DNA of 64,000 bases from NCBI GenBank assembly GCA_011525915.1, contig WYBM01000071.1, forward strand, positions 62,001-126,000, read 5' to 3'. This stretch comes from Ardenticatenaceae bacterium (GTDB lineage Bacteria; Chloroflexota; Anaerolineae; Promineifilales; Promineifilaceae). Under the pieces are notes generated by a model, which did not search any database, was not told the DNA's origin, and saw nothing but the letters and a program-made list of their open reading frames with translations. The position numbers and the translations under genes were made by a program. This document shows positions 34,107-41,349 of this stretch, in pieces. Positions within the stretch are counted from its first letter, which is position 1; each line of letters starts with the position of its first letter.

Positions 34107-35095
34107 GGGTTTTCCTCCTTGTGTGGCAGCGGAGGGGGCATGGGCAGGCTGGGGTCATCACGGCGGCGTGGTTTGTGTTTGGGCACGGCCGTTTCCCCTT
34201 GAATCCGTACCCCAATCTTTGCCAACGCCGAGCGGGCATCTACAAACTCTTTACCCAGCCCCAGGGTCGTTGGGTCATGGCCAAACGCCAGGCCCATAAG
34301 CTGTGTAAAGTAAACGATGGGCACGTGGTACGCTGTGCCGAAATATTTATTTGCGTCTTCCTGGTAGGCATCCAGGTTGAGCTGGCACATGGGGCACAAG
34401 GTCACCAGAATATCGGCGTCGTATTCGTCGGCGGCGTACAGCAGGCGTCGAATGAGTTCATAGGCTACAGGGGCACTGATCTGGGTCATGTGGCCGCCGC
34501 AGCAGTGGGTTTTCACCGGGAAGTCGATCACTTCTGCGCCCAATGTTTTCATCAATTCATCTAGCGCGGTGGGGTATTCCGGGTTGCCGAAGCGGTTTTC
34601 GGGGTCCGGCCGGACCACCATACAGCCGTAGTACGGGGCCACCCGCAGCCCATGCAGCGGCCTGACCACTTGGCGCTGTACTGCTTCCAGCCCTACCTTG
34701 TTGATGACCACGTCTAGCAGATGCCGGATCTTCACCGTGCCGGGGTCATAGTGCAGGCCACCTGCGGCCAGGGCATCATTGACCTGGCTGTTGAGACGGG
34801 CATCTTTGCCCATGTAGCGGTCGGTTTTTGCCAGGTTCAGGTAACAGGCGCTGCATCCGGCCAAAACCGTGCGTGTCCCGTTGGCCTGTTGGGCGGCCAG
34901 GGCCAGGTTACGGCCGTTTAATGCATAAGCCGGCAGGCGGGAGACAGAGATGTACTCGGTGGCACCGCAGCAGTTCCAGTCTTGAATCTCTTCCAGTTCC
35001 AGGCCAATGTCGCCCTGGATCGCCATGAGGGAGTTCAGGTAGGGTCGGGCGCTGCGCTGCATGGAACATCCAGGGTAAAAAAGATATCTGGTCAT
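34103..35095 (-). CDS. hdrB: Heterodisulfide reductase-like subunit B
   Basis: 330 residues with two CCG domains: FYPGCSM, WNCCGATEY and GCSACYLNLA in the first; APYYGCMVV, THCCGGHM and TLCPMCQLNL in the second. In methanogens each CCG site holds a non-cubane [4Fe-4S] cluster that cleaves the CoM-S-S-CoB disulfide. In this organism the disulfide substrate is unknown. It overlaps both hdrA and hdrC by 4 bases. A basic, Pro-rich C-terminal tail (KHKPRRRDD) extends beyond the usual end. Confidence 0.94.
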   Translation of the reverse strand: MTRYLFYPGCSMQRSARPYLNSLMAIQGDIGLELEEIQDWNCCGATEYISVSRLPAYALNGRNLALAAQQANGTRTVLAGCSACYLNLAKTDRYMGKDARLNSQVNDALAAGGLHYDPGTVKIRHLLDVVINKVGLEAVQRQVVRPLHGLRVAPYYGCMVVRPDPENRFGNPEYPTALDELMKTLGAEVIDFPVKTHCCGGHMTQISAPVAYELIRRLLYAADEYDADILVTLCPMCQLNLDAYQEDANKYFGTAYHVPIVYFTQLMGLAFGHDPTTLGLGKEFVDARSALAKIGVRIQGETAVPKHKPRRRDDPSLPMPPPLPHKEENP

Positions 35096-35673
35096 GTATC
35101 TGCCTCCAATTCCTTGGCCCGGTTTAATATCTTTTGCAGCTGCCCTACCTGCTCAATTTTATGTGGCGATAAATCCATGCGCCCTTTGGTCAGCATGCCC
35201 AACCCTATTTGGGCTGTGTCCATCAGACCCATAGGACGGTGGCGCAGGAAGTGACGGGTAGCCAGGCCAAATTCAAAGCTACGGCCGTAGTTTTCCACAT
35301 AATCTACAAACGTTTGTGACCAGTCTGGTGCAATGCTGTCAAGGTAACGATGTTCGGCAACAGCCATTGTTTTAAGGGTGTACATGATGTCCGGAATATG
35401 GACTTCTTGGGGGCAGCGGATAACACAGTAATAACAAGACACACAATACCAGGGTGTATTGCTGGTCAGCACTTCTTCTTCCATGTCGGCCCGAATCAGG
35501 GCAAATATCTGGCGAGGTGTGTGGTCCATATCTTCGCCAGACGGGCAAGAACCACCGCAGGTGCCGCACTGAATGCACATCTCCAGGCGAGACTCTCCTG
35601 GTGTGGCCGCTATGACCTTTTCCAGAAAGTTGACGGGGGTCTCCGCGTTAGTAGGAAATTGTTGGACGGACAA
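35092..35673 (-). CDS. hdrC: Heterodisulfide reductase-like subunit C
   Basis: 193 residues with two [4Fe-4S] motifs, CIQCGTCGGSCPSG and CVSCYYCVIRCPQE. It relays electrons between HdrA and HdrB. The start is TTG at 35673, six bases from a strong GGAGGAGG; the frame remains open further upstream without a better start. It is the first gene of the 19.4-kb hydrogenase run, preceded by a leader with an intrinsic terminator (35702-35731) and a Crp-like box. Confidence 0.93.
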   Translation of the reverse strand: MSVQQFPTNAETPVNFLEKVIAATPGESRLEMCIQCGTCGGSCPSGEDMDHTPRQIFALIRADMEEEVLTSNTPWYCVSCYYCVIRCPQEVHIPDIMYTLKTMAVAEHRYLDSIAPDWSQTFVDYVENYGRSFEFGLATRHFLRHRPMGLMDTAQIGLGMLTKGRMDLSPHKIEQVGQLQKILNRAKELEADT

Positions 35674-35701
35674 AGGACACCTCCTCCAAAATGCATAGAA
35701 C

Positions 35702-35731
35702 AAAAAAAGCCCCACGCGGCCGCGTAGGGCT
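35702..35731 (-). terminator. Leader terminator / possible attenuator before hdrC
   Basis: A 10-pair stem closing a GGCC loop, followed by seven T on the minus strand, lies only ~15 bases before the hdrC Shine-Dalgarno. One pair is G-U on the minus-strand RNA but would be C-A on the plus strand, so the hairpin is built for the minus transcript. With no gene upstream to end (the nrfD operon has its own terminator at 35962-36000), it looks like a regulated leader terminator. Confidence 0.65.
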
Positions 35732-35886
35732 TCTAGTACATAGGATACGGAAAGACAAGGTCAACCGTTAAGCTGACCCTGCGAGTAGCGTTATGTCTCC
35801 TTGTGCTGTGATTAGGCCTAATCGAAGCCATTTTCTGCTCCGAAAAACGGTAGATAGGAACGATGCAGGCTAAAGTGCACAGTATT
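35732..35886 (-). promoter_or_regulatory. Putative structured 5' leader of the hydrogenase operon
   Basis: About 150 bases between the predicted start point and the leader terminator. It contains at least one good stem on the minus strand (GGTCAGCT with GGTTGACC, about 35760-35779) and a possible outer pairing of GGAGACA with TGTCTTT. I could not match it to a riboswitch class that I know. It holds no ORF. Confidence 0.4.
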
Positions 35887-35892
35887 GTTTCC

Positions 35893-35936
35893 AGAGTAGC
35901 ACCTTTGGGCAGAATCCGTTAGTGAAATTTATCACA
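35893..35936 (-). promoter_or_regulatory. Candidate Crp/Fnr-type operator and -10 element for the hdr-mvh-hox-hyp run
   Basis: A Crp-type inverted repeat, TGTGA-N6-TCACT on the minus strand (35921-35936), has its centre about 42 bases before the expected start point. A TACTCT hexamer at 35893-35898 falls at the -10 position for a class II activator promoter. No -35 element is needed in that geometry. Confidence 0.55.
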
Positions 35937-35961
35937 AATAGCTGGTTACGAAGGTCACATC

Positions 35962-36000
35962 AAAAAATGCGTCTGGGCAGGCCGTGCAGCTCACCCAGAC
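35962..36000 (-). terminator. Intrinsic terminator of the octaheme/NrfD operon
   Basis: GTCTGGG pairs with CCCAGAC (35971-35977 with 35994-36000), followed on the minus strand by GCATTTTTTG. It lies 45-83 bases after the stop of the 92-residue membrane protein, separating that operon from the hydrogenase run. Confidence 0.7.
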
Positions 36001-36017
36001 GGAGGGAGGGAGGAAGT

Positions 36018-36041
36018 GGTAATCAGGACCTCCTGATTACC
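36018..36041. repeat. Perfect hairpin of GGTAATCAGGA type
   Basis: An 11-bp perfect inverted repeat with a 2-base centre, starting right after the stop codon at 36045 (minus strand). It uses the same GTAATCAG unit as the spacers inside the hydrogenase run. Confidence 0.6.
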
Positions 36042-36044
36042 CAA

Positions 36045-36323
36045 TCAGGCCACCTGAATGGCCTGGCTGTAAATAGGACAGTTTACACATTCGGCCGGTA
36101 GTGCGCCTTCAGCTGTCAGGCGCGCTGACCAACAACGGTCACCATAATGCTTATAGGCCGGGCAGGTCCGCTGCCTGGCTTCCCGGCGAGCTTCATCTTC
36201 CAGCCGCCAGCGGTCTACAAGCCGGTTCATCAGATAACCAACCCCAAACATGAGAAGGACGGGCATAATGCAGCGTAAGGCAAAAAGTACAACAAGGATA
36301 CCTGTCGCTTCAAACTCGTTCAT
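36045..36323 (-). CDS. Small membrane protein with Cys-rich tail
   Basis: 92 residues. The N-terminal MNE is followed by a long hydrophobic segment (about 8-34) containing LRxxxP and GxGYxxN, then a basic amphipathic helix (DRWRLEDEARREARQR). The Cys-containing C-terminus has four cysteines (C54, C64 and a CVNC pair at about 80-83) that could bind a metal. I recognise no family. Its first half resembles the 46-residue protein at 39765-39905. It is the last gene of the octaheme cytochrome / ferredoxin / NrfD operon, so a subunit or assembly role is likely. Confidence 0.8.
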   Translation of the reverse strand: MNEFEATGILVVLFALRCIMPVLLMFGVGYLMNRLVDRWRLEDEARREARQRTCPAYKHYGDRCWSARLTAEGALPAECVNCPIYSQAIQVA

Positions 36324-36379
36324 AGCAATCTCCTGAGGACCAATGCACTGGCAAAGTATGAGTGCCTGTTTCTCCTGAT

Positions 36380-37624
36380 TTAATCTGTTGCCTGCGCCAT
36401 GTGGAGCGTCGCTAATGGTTGGTGGATGGTGTTACCTAAACGATGGTCTACGACATGCAAATGGCGAACACCAAGGGTGAACCCCAGTAACCCAAAGGCA
36501 ATAACACCTAACCCTACCTGCCACTCTATGAGTGCCGGGGTGTAGCCGGTGAAGAGGGGCAGCGTTTGCTCTGGCAGGTAGCTAAACACAACTAATTGCC
36601 CAACCATATTGGTATCCCAACGATAGGCAAAGAGGCCGATGACAACAAAAAGCAGGGCCAACCAGTGTAAGGCAGGGCGGTTTCGCAGCCGGGCATTTAA
36701 CAAAATTACCAGGGGTATCAGAATGCCCAGGAACATTTCTAATACCCAGAAGTTAAAGGCATAGGCGCCTGTAGTGAGCATTTCCAGCGCTTCACTGCGG
36801 CCTGGTTGGTGCGTGTATACCATGCTCAGCGTGTCCCACAAGCGTAAGTAAAGGAGGGCTACCAGCACCCAGCCAACAAAACGAGAGATGTTGTCCAGCC
36901 GCCAGCCGTCCACATAGGCGTGAGGGGTGAGGGCGGCGGCCGTTTTAGAAGCCAACACTGTCAGGGCCGGCCCGGCGGCCATTGCGGAGACAAGGAATAG
37001 ACTGGCCAGGGCTGATCGGTACCAAAACGGCCGTGCTGCCAATATGCCATACGTCGCTCCTAATGATGATTGGTGCAGTAATGACAGCAGCAGCCCAATG
37101 ACCGCCAGGGTGGGGGCCAGCACATGGACCCAACCCAGACCTTGACTCAGGCGTGGCCAGCGGCGTCGCACAAAATCTGCCCGGCCGACAATGGGCGTCA
37201 CTTCCAGCAGTAAGACGATGAAGTAAAGCGCCACACACATGGTCACTTCCCATAGGGGGGAGTGGATGTTCCAATAGACCAGGGCGTGCCAGAAGCGATC
37301 TGGGCGGCCAATGTCCATGAGTAAGGTCATCATGGCCATGGTGTAGCCCAATAAGCCTATAAACACGGCCGTGCGCGCCACCGGCTTCAAGGCATGTAAT
37401 TTCAGCAAATAGACGGCCGCCGAAAGGGTAAAAGCACCCGCAGCCAGGGCAATGGCTGACAGATCGATGCCGATCCACAAGCCCCAGGGCGTCAGGTCTG
37501 TCAGGTTGGTGATAGCCAACCCCTGGGTCATTACCTGAAACATGCCCACCAGCCCCCAACCAAAGATTAGAAGCAGCACCCCGGTCCATAAGGAGAAGGC
37601 GTGACGTTTGATGTTTGTCTTCAT
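36380..37624 (-). CDS. NrfD/PsrC-like quinone-interacting membrane subunit
   Basis: 414 residues with about ten transmembrane helices, of the NrfD/HybB/DsrP type. Conserved early segments include LTPWGLWIGIDLSAIALAAGAFTL-like helix ends and FWHALVYWNIHSPLWEV. Such subunits hold a quinone site and pass electrons to or from the attached ferredoxin subunit; they carry no cofactor. Start is ATG 37624 (MKTNIKRHAF). It follows the Tat ferredoxin gene by 40 bases. Confidence 0.9.
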   Translation of the reverse strand: MKTNIKRHAFSLWTGVLLLIFGWGLVGMFQVMTQGLAITNLTDLTPWGLWIGIDLSAIALAAGAFTLSAAVYLLKLHALKPVARTAVFIGLLGYTMAMMTLLMDIGRPDRFWHALVYWNIHSPLWEVTMCVALYFIVLLLEVTPIVGRADFVRRRWPRLSQGLGWVHVLAPTLAVIGLLLSLLHQSSLGATYGILAARPFWYRSALASLFLVSAMAAGPALTVLASKTAAALTPHAYVDGWRLDNISRFVGWVLVALLYLRLWDTLSMVYTHQPGRSEALEMLTTGAYAFNFWVLEMFLGILIPLVILLNARLRNRPALHWLALLFVVIGLFAYRWDTNMVGQLVVFSYLPEQTLPLFTGYTPALIEWQVGLGVIAFGLLGFTLGVRHLHVVDHRLGNTIHQPLATLHMAQATD

Positions 37625-37664
37625 GGGTATCCTCCGTTGCGAAGAGACGTTACAGACTGCGTCT

Positions 37665-38462
37665 CTACCCACAAACTGGCGCCGGTTCAACGGTACGGCT
37701 GGCAGGTAAGTAATAAACACGTGGTTCTGTGCCCAGGTCGCGGCGTGGTTGGATAGCCTGATAATTTTGTAGTGCTTCGCTCACGGCCGAATGGGGGTCG
37801 TTTAGGTCCCCAAAGATACGGGCGCTCACAGGGCAGGCGGCGACACAAGCGGGCGTTGCCTGCGGGTCTACGCCGGGTGTTAATCCTTCAGCCAGACCCC
37901 GGTCAATGCGGTGAACGCAGAAGGTACACTTTTCCACTACCCCTCGGGGGCGGCGCGCTACCTCCGGTTCACCCCATTCCGGCACGGCCGTGTTTTGGCC
38001 CGTGTATTCCTGCCAGTTAAAGGAACGGGCGCCGTAGGGGCAGGCCAACTGGCAATAACGGCAGCCGATGCAGCGCTCATAATCCATCATCACGATGCCA
38101 TCGGCCCGTTTGTAAGTGGCTTTCACCGGGCAAACACCCTCACAAGGGGGATTCTGGCAGTGCATACAAGGCACAGGTACGTACAATGGTTCATCATTGA
38201 GTTCACCAGCGGCGATCATACGGTTCCAGGAGAGGCCAGGTGCCGTATCATTGTGCGCCTGGCAGGCCAGCTGGCAGTTGCCACAGCCGGTACATTTGTT
38301 CAGGTCTATGATCATGGCCCATTGGTGCGGGCTGCTCTCAGTGGGTGGTGACGCGGAAATGGCCCGGTGCAGCCCTTTGGTATTGAGGGCAATGGTGGTC
38401 ACGGCCGTGCCCGCGGCAGCCATCTTCATAAATTGGCGACGGGGAATTTTGTTATCCTTCAT
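37665..38462 (-). CDS. Tat-exported four-cluster ferredoxin subunit (DsrO/HybA/NrfC type)
   Basis: 265 residues. The Tat signal is PRRQFMKMAAAGTAVTT. Four [4Fe-4S] sites follow: CTGCGNCQLACQAHN, CMHCQNPPCEGVCPVKA, CIGCRYCQLACPYGA, and CTFCVHRID paired with CVAACPV. It is the electron wire between the NrfD quinone subunit and the octaheme cytochrome on the outer face of the membrane. It lies 46 bases after the cytochrome gene. Confidence 0.93.
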   Translation of the reverse strand: MKDNKIPRRQFMKMAAAGTAVTTIALNTKGLHRAISASPPTESSPHQWAMIIDLNKCTGCGNCQLACQAHNDTAPGLSWNRMIAAGELNDEPLYVPVPCMHCQNPPCEGVCPVKATYKRADGIVMMDYERCIGCRYCQLACPYGARSFNWQEYTGQNTAVPEWGEPEVARRPRGVVEKCTFCVHRIDRGLAEGLTPGVDPQATPACVAACPVSARIFGDLNDPHSAVSEALQNYQAIQPRRDLGTEPRVYYLPASRTVEPAPVCG

Positions 38463-38508
38463 GGTAAAAACTCCGGTTAGTGTAGGGTATATCAGGCCAG
38501 GGGGTGCC

Positions 38509-39435
38509 CTATGATTCTTTTGCCTGGCGGAACTGCCTTTCTACCCAGGGCGACCCTACCAGGCCAAATAACAGGCCGGTGATAGCCGCCAGAATAATGA
38601 AGTTCATCGTAGCATTGGTTGTGGTTTGGGGCTGGCTGGTCAGGTGATGGCTGTCTGCATCGCCCAGTGGGGGTGAAAACCCGGCCTGCAAGATCATGGG
38701 ATCGGCAGCGACGGTGGGTGTTGGCTGGTTTTCCCCAGGGTAATGCATTTCATGGCCGTGGCATTCGCTGCAGGTTTGGGAGCCAACCGTAAAGGTGTGT
38801 TGGCGACGGCCGTGGCCCTGACCCATTGTGCCATCGGCCAGTTGTAAATGGCAGTCTGTACACAACAGCCCTTCCATGGCATGGGGGGTAAACGTGTAGA
38901 AGTGGCTTTCTGCCCGGTGGCAGGCGCGGCATGTATCCTGCACTCCGCCGGCGCGCAGCCCGTTGTCATGAGGATTGTGGCAGCGGATGCAGGCCATGCC
39001 TTCCTGGTTGTGTGGGCTGTTTTCCAGCTGGTTAAAGGTGTCTATGTGGCATTGGCCGCACAACCGGGATGAGGTGTCTGTGTACATGATTTTTTGGGGG
39101 TGTTCCTCAGGCGATGAGGGATGGCAGACCTGGCAGGTGAGGCCTTCGGCTGCATAGCGGCCGGTAGTGGCGTCATAACCAGTGGTGTGGCAGGCCAGGC
39201 ATTCAGTGGGGCTGCTCTGTTCTTTCCAGGCAGTGACAAAACGGCTGAGAGCGGCGGCCTGGCTGTGGGTGCTGTTTTCCCACAGGGTATAAATAGGCCC
39301 GTGACAGCTCTGGCAATCATCCCCTGGAATTTGTGGGTCAGCGTTTTGGGCCTGGGTGATAACGGCCGTGCCTGACCCCAGCAGCAGGGCCCACCCCAGG
39401 CTTATCAGGCATCTTTTTAGCCAGTTGGTATGCAT
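38509..39435 (-). CDS. Octaheme c-type cytochrome with C-terminal anchor
   Basis: 308 residues: signal peptide (to about 30), then eight CxxCH heme-binding motifs in order CQSCH, CLACH, CQVCH, CGQCH, CIRCH, CRACH, CTDCH and CSECH. A Pro-rich linker leads to a C-terminal transmembrane helix (about 280-300). The spacing and many extra His residues suggest bis-His multiheme wiring of the c554/NapC-NrfH/DmsE-like sort; I cannot name a substrate. It heads an operon with the ferredoxin and NrfD subunits. Start is ATG 39435, just after GGGAGGAAG. Confidence 0.92.
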   Translation of the reverse strand: MHTNWLKRCLISLGWALLLGSGTAVITQAQNADPQIPGDDCQSCHGPIYTLWENSTHSQAAALSRFVTAWKEQSSPTECLACHTTGYDATTGRYAAEGLTCQVCHPSSPEEHPQKIMYTDTSSRLCGQCHIDTFNQLENSPHNQEGMACIRCHNPHDNGLRAGGVQDTCRACHRAESHFYTFTPHAMEGLLCTDCHLQLADGTMGQGHGRRQHTFTVGSQTCSECHGHEMHYPGENQPTPTVAADPMILQAGFSPPLGDADSHHLTSQPQTTTNATMNFIILAAITGLLFGLVGSPWVERQFRQAKES

Positions 39436-39462
39436 AACTTCCTCCCTTGTGCAGTCATTCAT

Positions 39463-39519
39463 GGGCCGATTGCCCGTTACTGGGCCGATTGCCCATTCAT
39501 GGGCCGATTGCCCATTACT
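39463..39519. repeat. Three tandem 19-bp repeats upstream of the octaheme operon
   Basis: GGGCCGATTGCCC occurs at 39463, 39482 and 39501, exactly 19 bases apart, with short variable joins. Each unit is itself an inverted repeat (GGGC-N5-GCCC). They lie 28-84 bases before the cytochrome start codon. The remainder of the 39436-39764 gap holds no other gene or motif that I can support. Confidence 0.7.
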
Positions 39520-39764
39520 GGCAGTGTAGACCGCGGCCGAAGCACCCACAATGGAGCACACGCCGCATTTGCATGTGAGGTTTTTGTCCCACTGTGTATG
39601 GGGTGTCTGCCCCTCTGGGCCTGGGGTGTTTGCTGTGGAAAGATGGCGCGGCTGCCGGATAGACGGCCGGCAGGCGGCAGGTTATGCTGAAGTTAATGGT
39701 TTTGCCGGCCTCGGTAGAAACATAAGAGAGATAGGCTTCTACGAGCGCCCTGGAGGATATTGTC

Positions 39765-39905
39765 ATGAATGAGACAACGGCCGTGTTCTGGGTAGCATTC
39801 TTGTTTATGCTGCGTTTTGGGTTACCGTTGATGATCGTGTTAGGGGGTGGTTATGTGTGGAACTACTGGTTGGATTCCCAGGCCCGGCGGGGAAAGGTGG
39901 TCTAA
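39765..39905 (+). CDS. 46-residue membrane protein related to the 36045-36323 protein
   Basis: A 46-codon gene with GGAGG eight bases before the ATG. It has MNE at the start, one transmembrane stretch (about 7-32) and a short basic tail ending KVV. The core LRFGLPLMIVLGGGYVWN aligns with LRCIMPVLLMFGVGYLMN of the protein at the other end of the octaheme operon, followed by D in both. No family recognised. It is divergent from the octaheme operon, sharing its upstream region. Function unknown; a small subunit of the same complex is possible. Confidence 0.7.
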   Translation: MNETTAVFWVAFLFMLRFGLPLMIVLGGGYVWNYWLDSQARRGKVV

Positions 39906-39915
39906 AGGACGCGCT

Positions 39916-40530
39916 TTAAGGCATGGCGCTCCCGTGAACCTGTGGTGCATAGCCATAGGCCATGACGGCCACCGTTGAACGGGGCGTCAGCACAGGCACT
40001 GTTTGCCGCCTGGTTTTGCCCGCGGGGGCGCCGTATCCTTGGAGTGACCAGGGCAGTAAAGTCTCATGCCAGATAAGGTACGGCTTCCCAGCCACTGCCA
40101 CAAATGTACCAGTGGGCAGGTCATCCAACAGGGCGGTAAAGGTTACTTTTTCTCCTTTCTGGTTGATCCGTTCCTGATGCAGCACCTTATCTATATCGCC
40201 GGCTTTGGGCGCCATGTGACTATGGACGGCCGTCCAGGCAGCACCATACGCTTTATAGGCCGCCCGCTGGCATTCAAAACAGGGGCGATGTCCGGCGGCC
40301 AGGGCTGTGGCTTCATCCAGAAAAAACAGTTCCGTATAACGGCCGGGTGTCATCACTGCCCGGCGCCGTCCTTTGAAGGCCAGCTGGCAAATAATCCACC
40401 GGCTTACCTGGTACGGCCGTACAATGTGCCCCTGGCTATTATGCAGTACACCACGGTTGCCCATCAACGTTCCTCGTGCCGGGGTGGCTATCATGTCGCC
40501 GAAAGGGGTTACCCGATTTTGTTTTGGCAT
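39916..40530 (-). CDS. Conserved hypothetical protein
   Basis: 204 residues. It starts MPKQNRVTPFGDMIATPARG and contains RRRAVMTPGRYTELFFLDEAT and a Cys pair (GHRPCFECQRAAY) near residue 85. I recall proteins with this opening as a conserved hypothetical family in many bacteria, without known function. The CxxC next to an Arg-rich segment recalls metal-binding repair domains (Ada-like), but that is only a resemblance. It converges with the 46-residue gene (10 bases apart) and follows the methyltransferase gene by 18 bases. Confidence 0.65.
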   Translation of the reverse strand: MPKQNRVTPFGDMIATPARGTLMGNRGVLHNSQGHIVRPYQVSRWIICQLAFKGRRRAVMTPGRYTELFFLDEATALAAGHRPCFECQRAAYKAYGAAWTAVHSHMAPKAGDIDKVLHQERINQKGEKVTFTALLDDLPTGTFVAVAGKPYLIWHETLLPWSLQGYGAPAGKTRRQTVPVLTPRSTVAVMAYGYAPQVHGSAMP

Positions 40531-40548
40531 GTCCTCAACCTGATACGC

Positions 40549-41313
40549 TTAGGCAGAAGCATAATAAAGTTCAGTCACATAACGGATGGGCACACGGCCG
40601 TGGTCCTGGTGTGTGTCAAACAGGGCGCGTAAGGCACTGAGCATAGGCTCGTATTGGGGCTGACCGGCCAGGGGCATCATGGAAGAAGAAAGTGTACGCC
40701 CTTCTAACCCGGCGTAATCCAACCATTGCTCATTGGTAAATGTACGGTGAACGTATGCGTCACCTAAAATATATTCCGGGCCGCGTTCATGGCCCCCTTC
40801 GCGCCGTGGGCGGCCGGTGTCATCACGGGCATACGTTACCAGAATGTGCTCAAATTGCTGCATAAAAGCTGTGCTTTCTACGTCACGTGTGTTCCACACC
40901 AGGGCAATGCCCCCCCCTGGTTTAAGGATGCGCCGAAATTCAAGGCGCGTTGGTTCGGGGTCAAACCAATGGGCGGCCTGCCCGGCGACCACAAAATCTA
41001 TGCTGTGAGCGGGCAAGGTGGTGGCTTCAGCCGTGCCGTCGATACTGATGAAATTGACATAATCTTTCAAGAAGCGCTCACCGGCCGCCCGCATCTCTTT
41101 GTTTGGCTCAATGCCCAAAACATGGTGGCCATTGTCCAGAAATAGCTTGGTGAGCAAGCCCGTACCGGAACCAACGTCGGCGATCACGGCCGTGTTTGCC
41201 AACCCACATTCCGTTTGCAAACAATGAAGGACAGCCGGAGGGTAGGTTGGCCTATACTTAACATAATTATCTACTCGATCAGAGAAGCGCCTGGTAGGTT
41301 CGTGATTTGACAT
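40549..41313 (-). CDS. Class I SAM-dependent methyltransferase
   Basis: 254 residues of the methyltransferase 11/25 type: SAM motif I ADVGSGTGLLTKLFLD near residues 42-57, acidic motif II in LGIEPNKEM, and FVVAGQAAHWFDPE and GGGIALVWNTRD further on. The small-molecule substrate cannot be read. It lies upstream of the conserved hypothetical gene in the same direction. Confidence 0.88.
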   Translation of the reverse strand: MSNHEPTRRFSDRVDNYVKYRPTYPPAVLHCLQTECGLANTAVIADVGSGTGLLTKLFLDNGHHVLGIEPNKEMRAAGERFLKDYVNFISIDGTAEATTLPAHSIDFVVAGQAAHWFDPEPTRLEFRRILKPGGGIALVWNTRDVESTAFMQQFEHILVTYARDDTGRPRREGGHERGPEYILGDAYVHRTFTNEQWLDYAGLEGRTLSSSMMPLAGQPQYEPMLSALRALFDTHQDHGRVPIRYVTELYYASA

Positions 41314-41349
41314 AACTGAAAACTATATACGGATTACTGAAAACTGGTA

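Noticed and set aside
35732..35886. Known riboswitch (cobalamin, Moco, c-di-GMP, NiCo) before hdrC
   Set aside because: A GGAGAC-like string is present, but the diagnostic core motifs of these classes could not be found. Left as an unclassified structured leader.
39463..39519. CRISPR array
   Set aside because: Only three 19-base units joined by about six bases, no real spacers and no cas genes.
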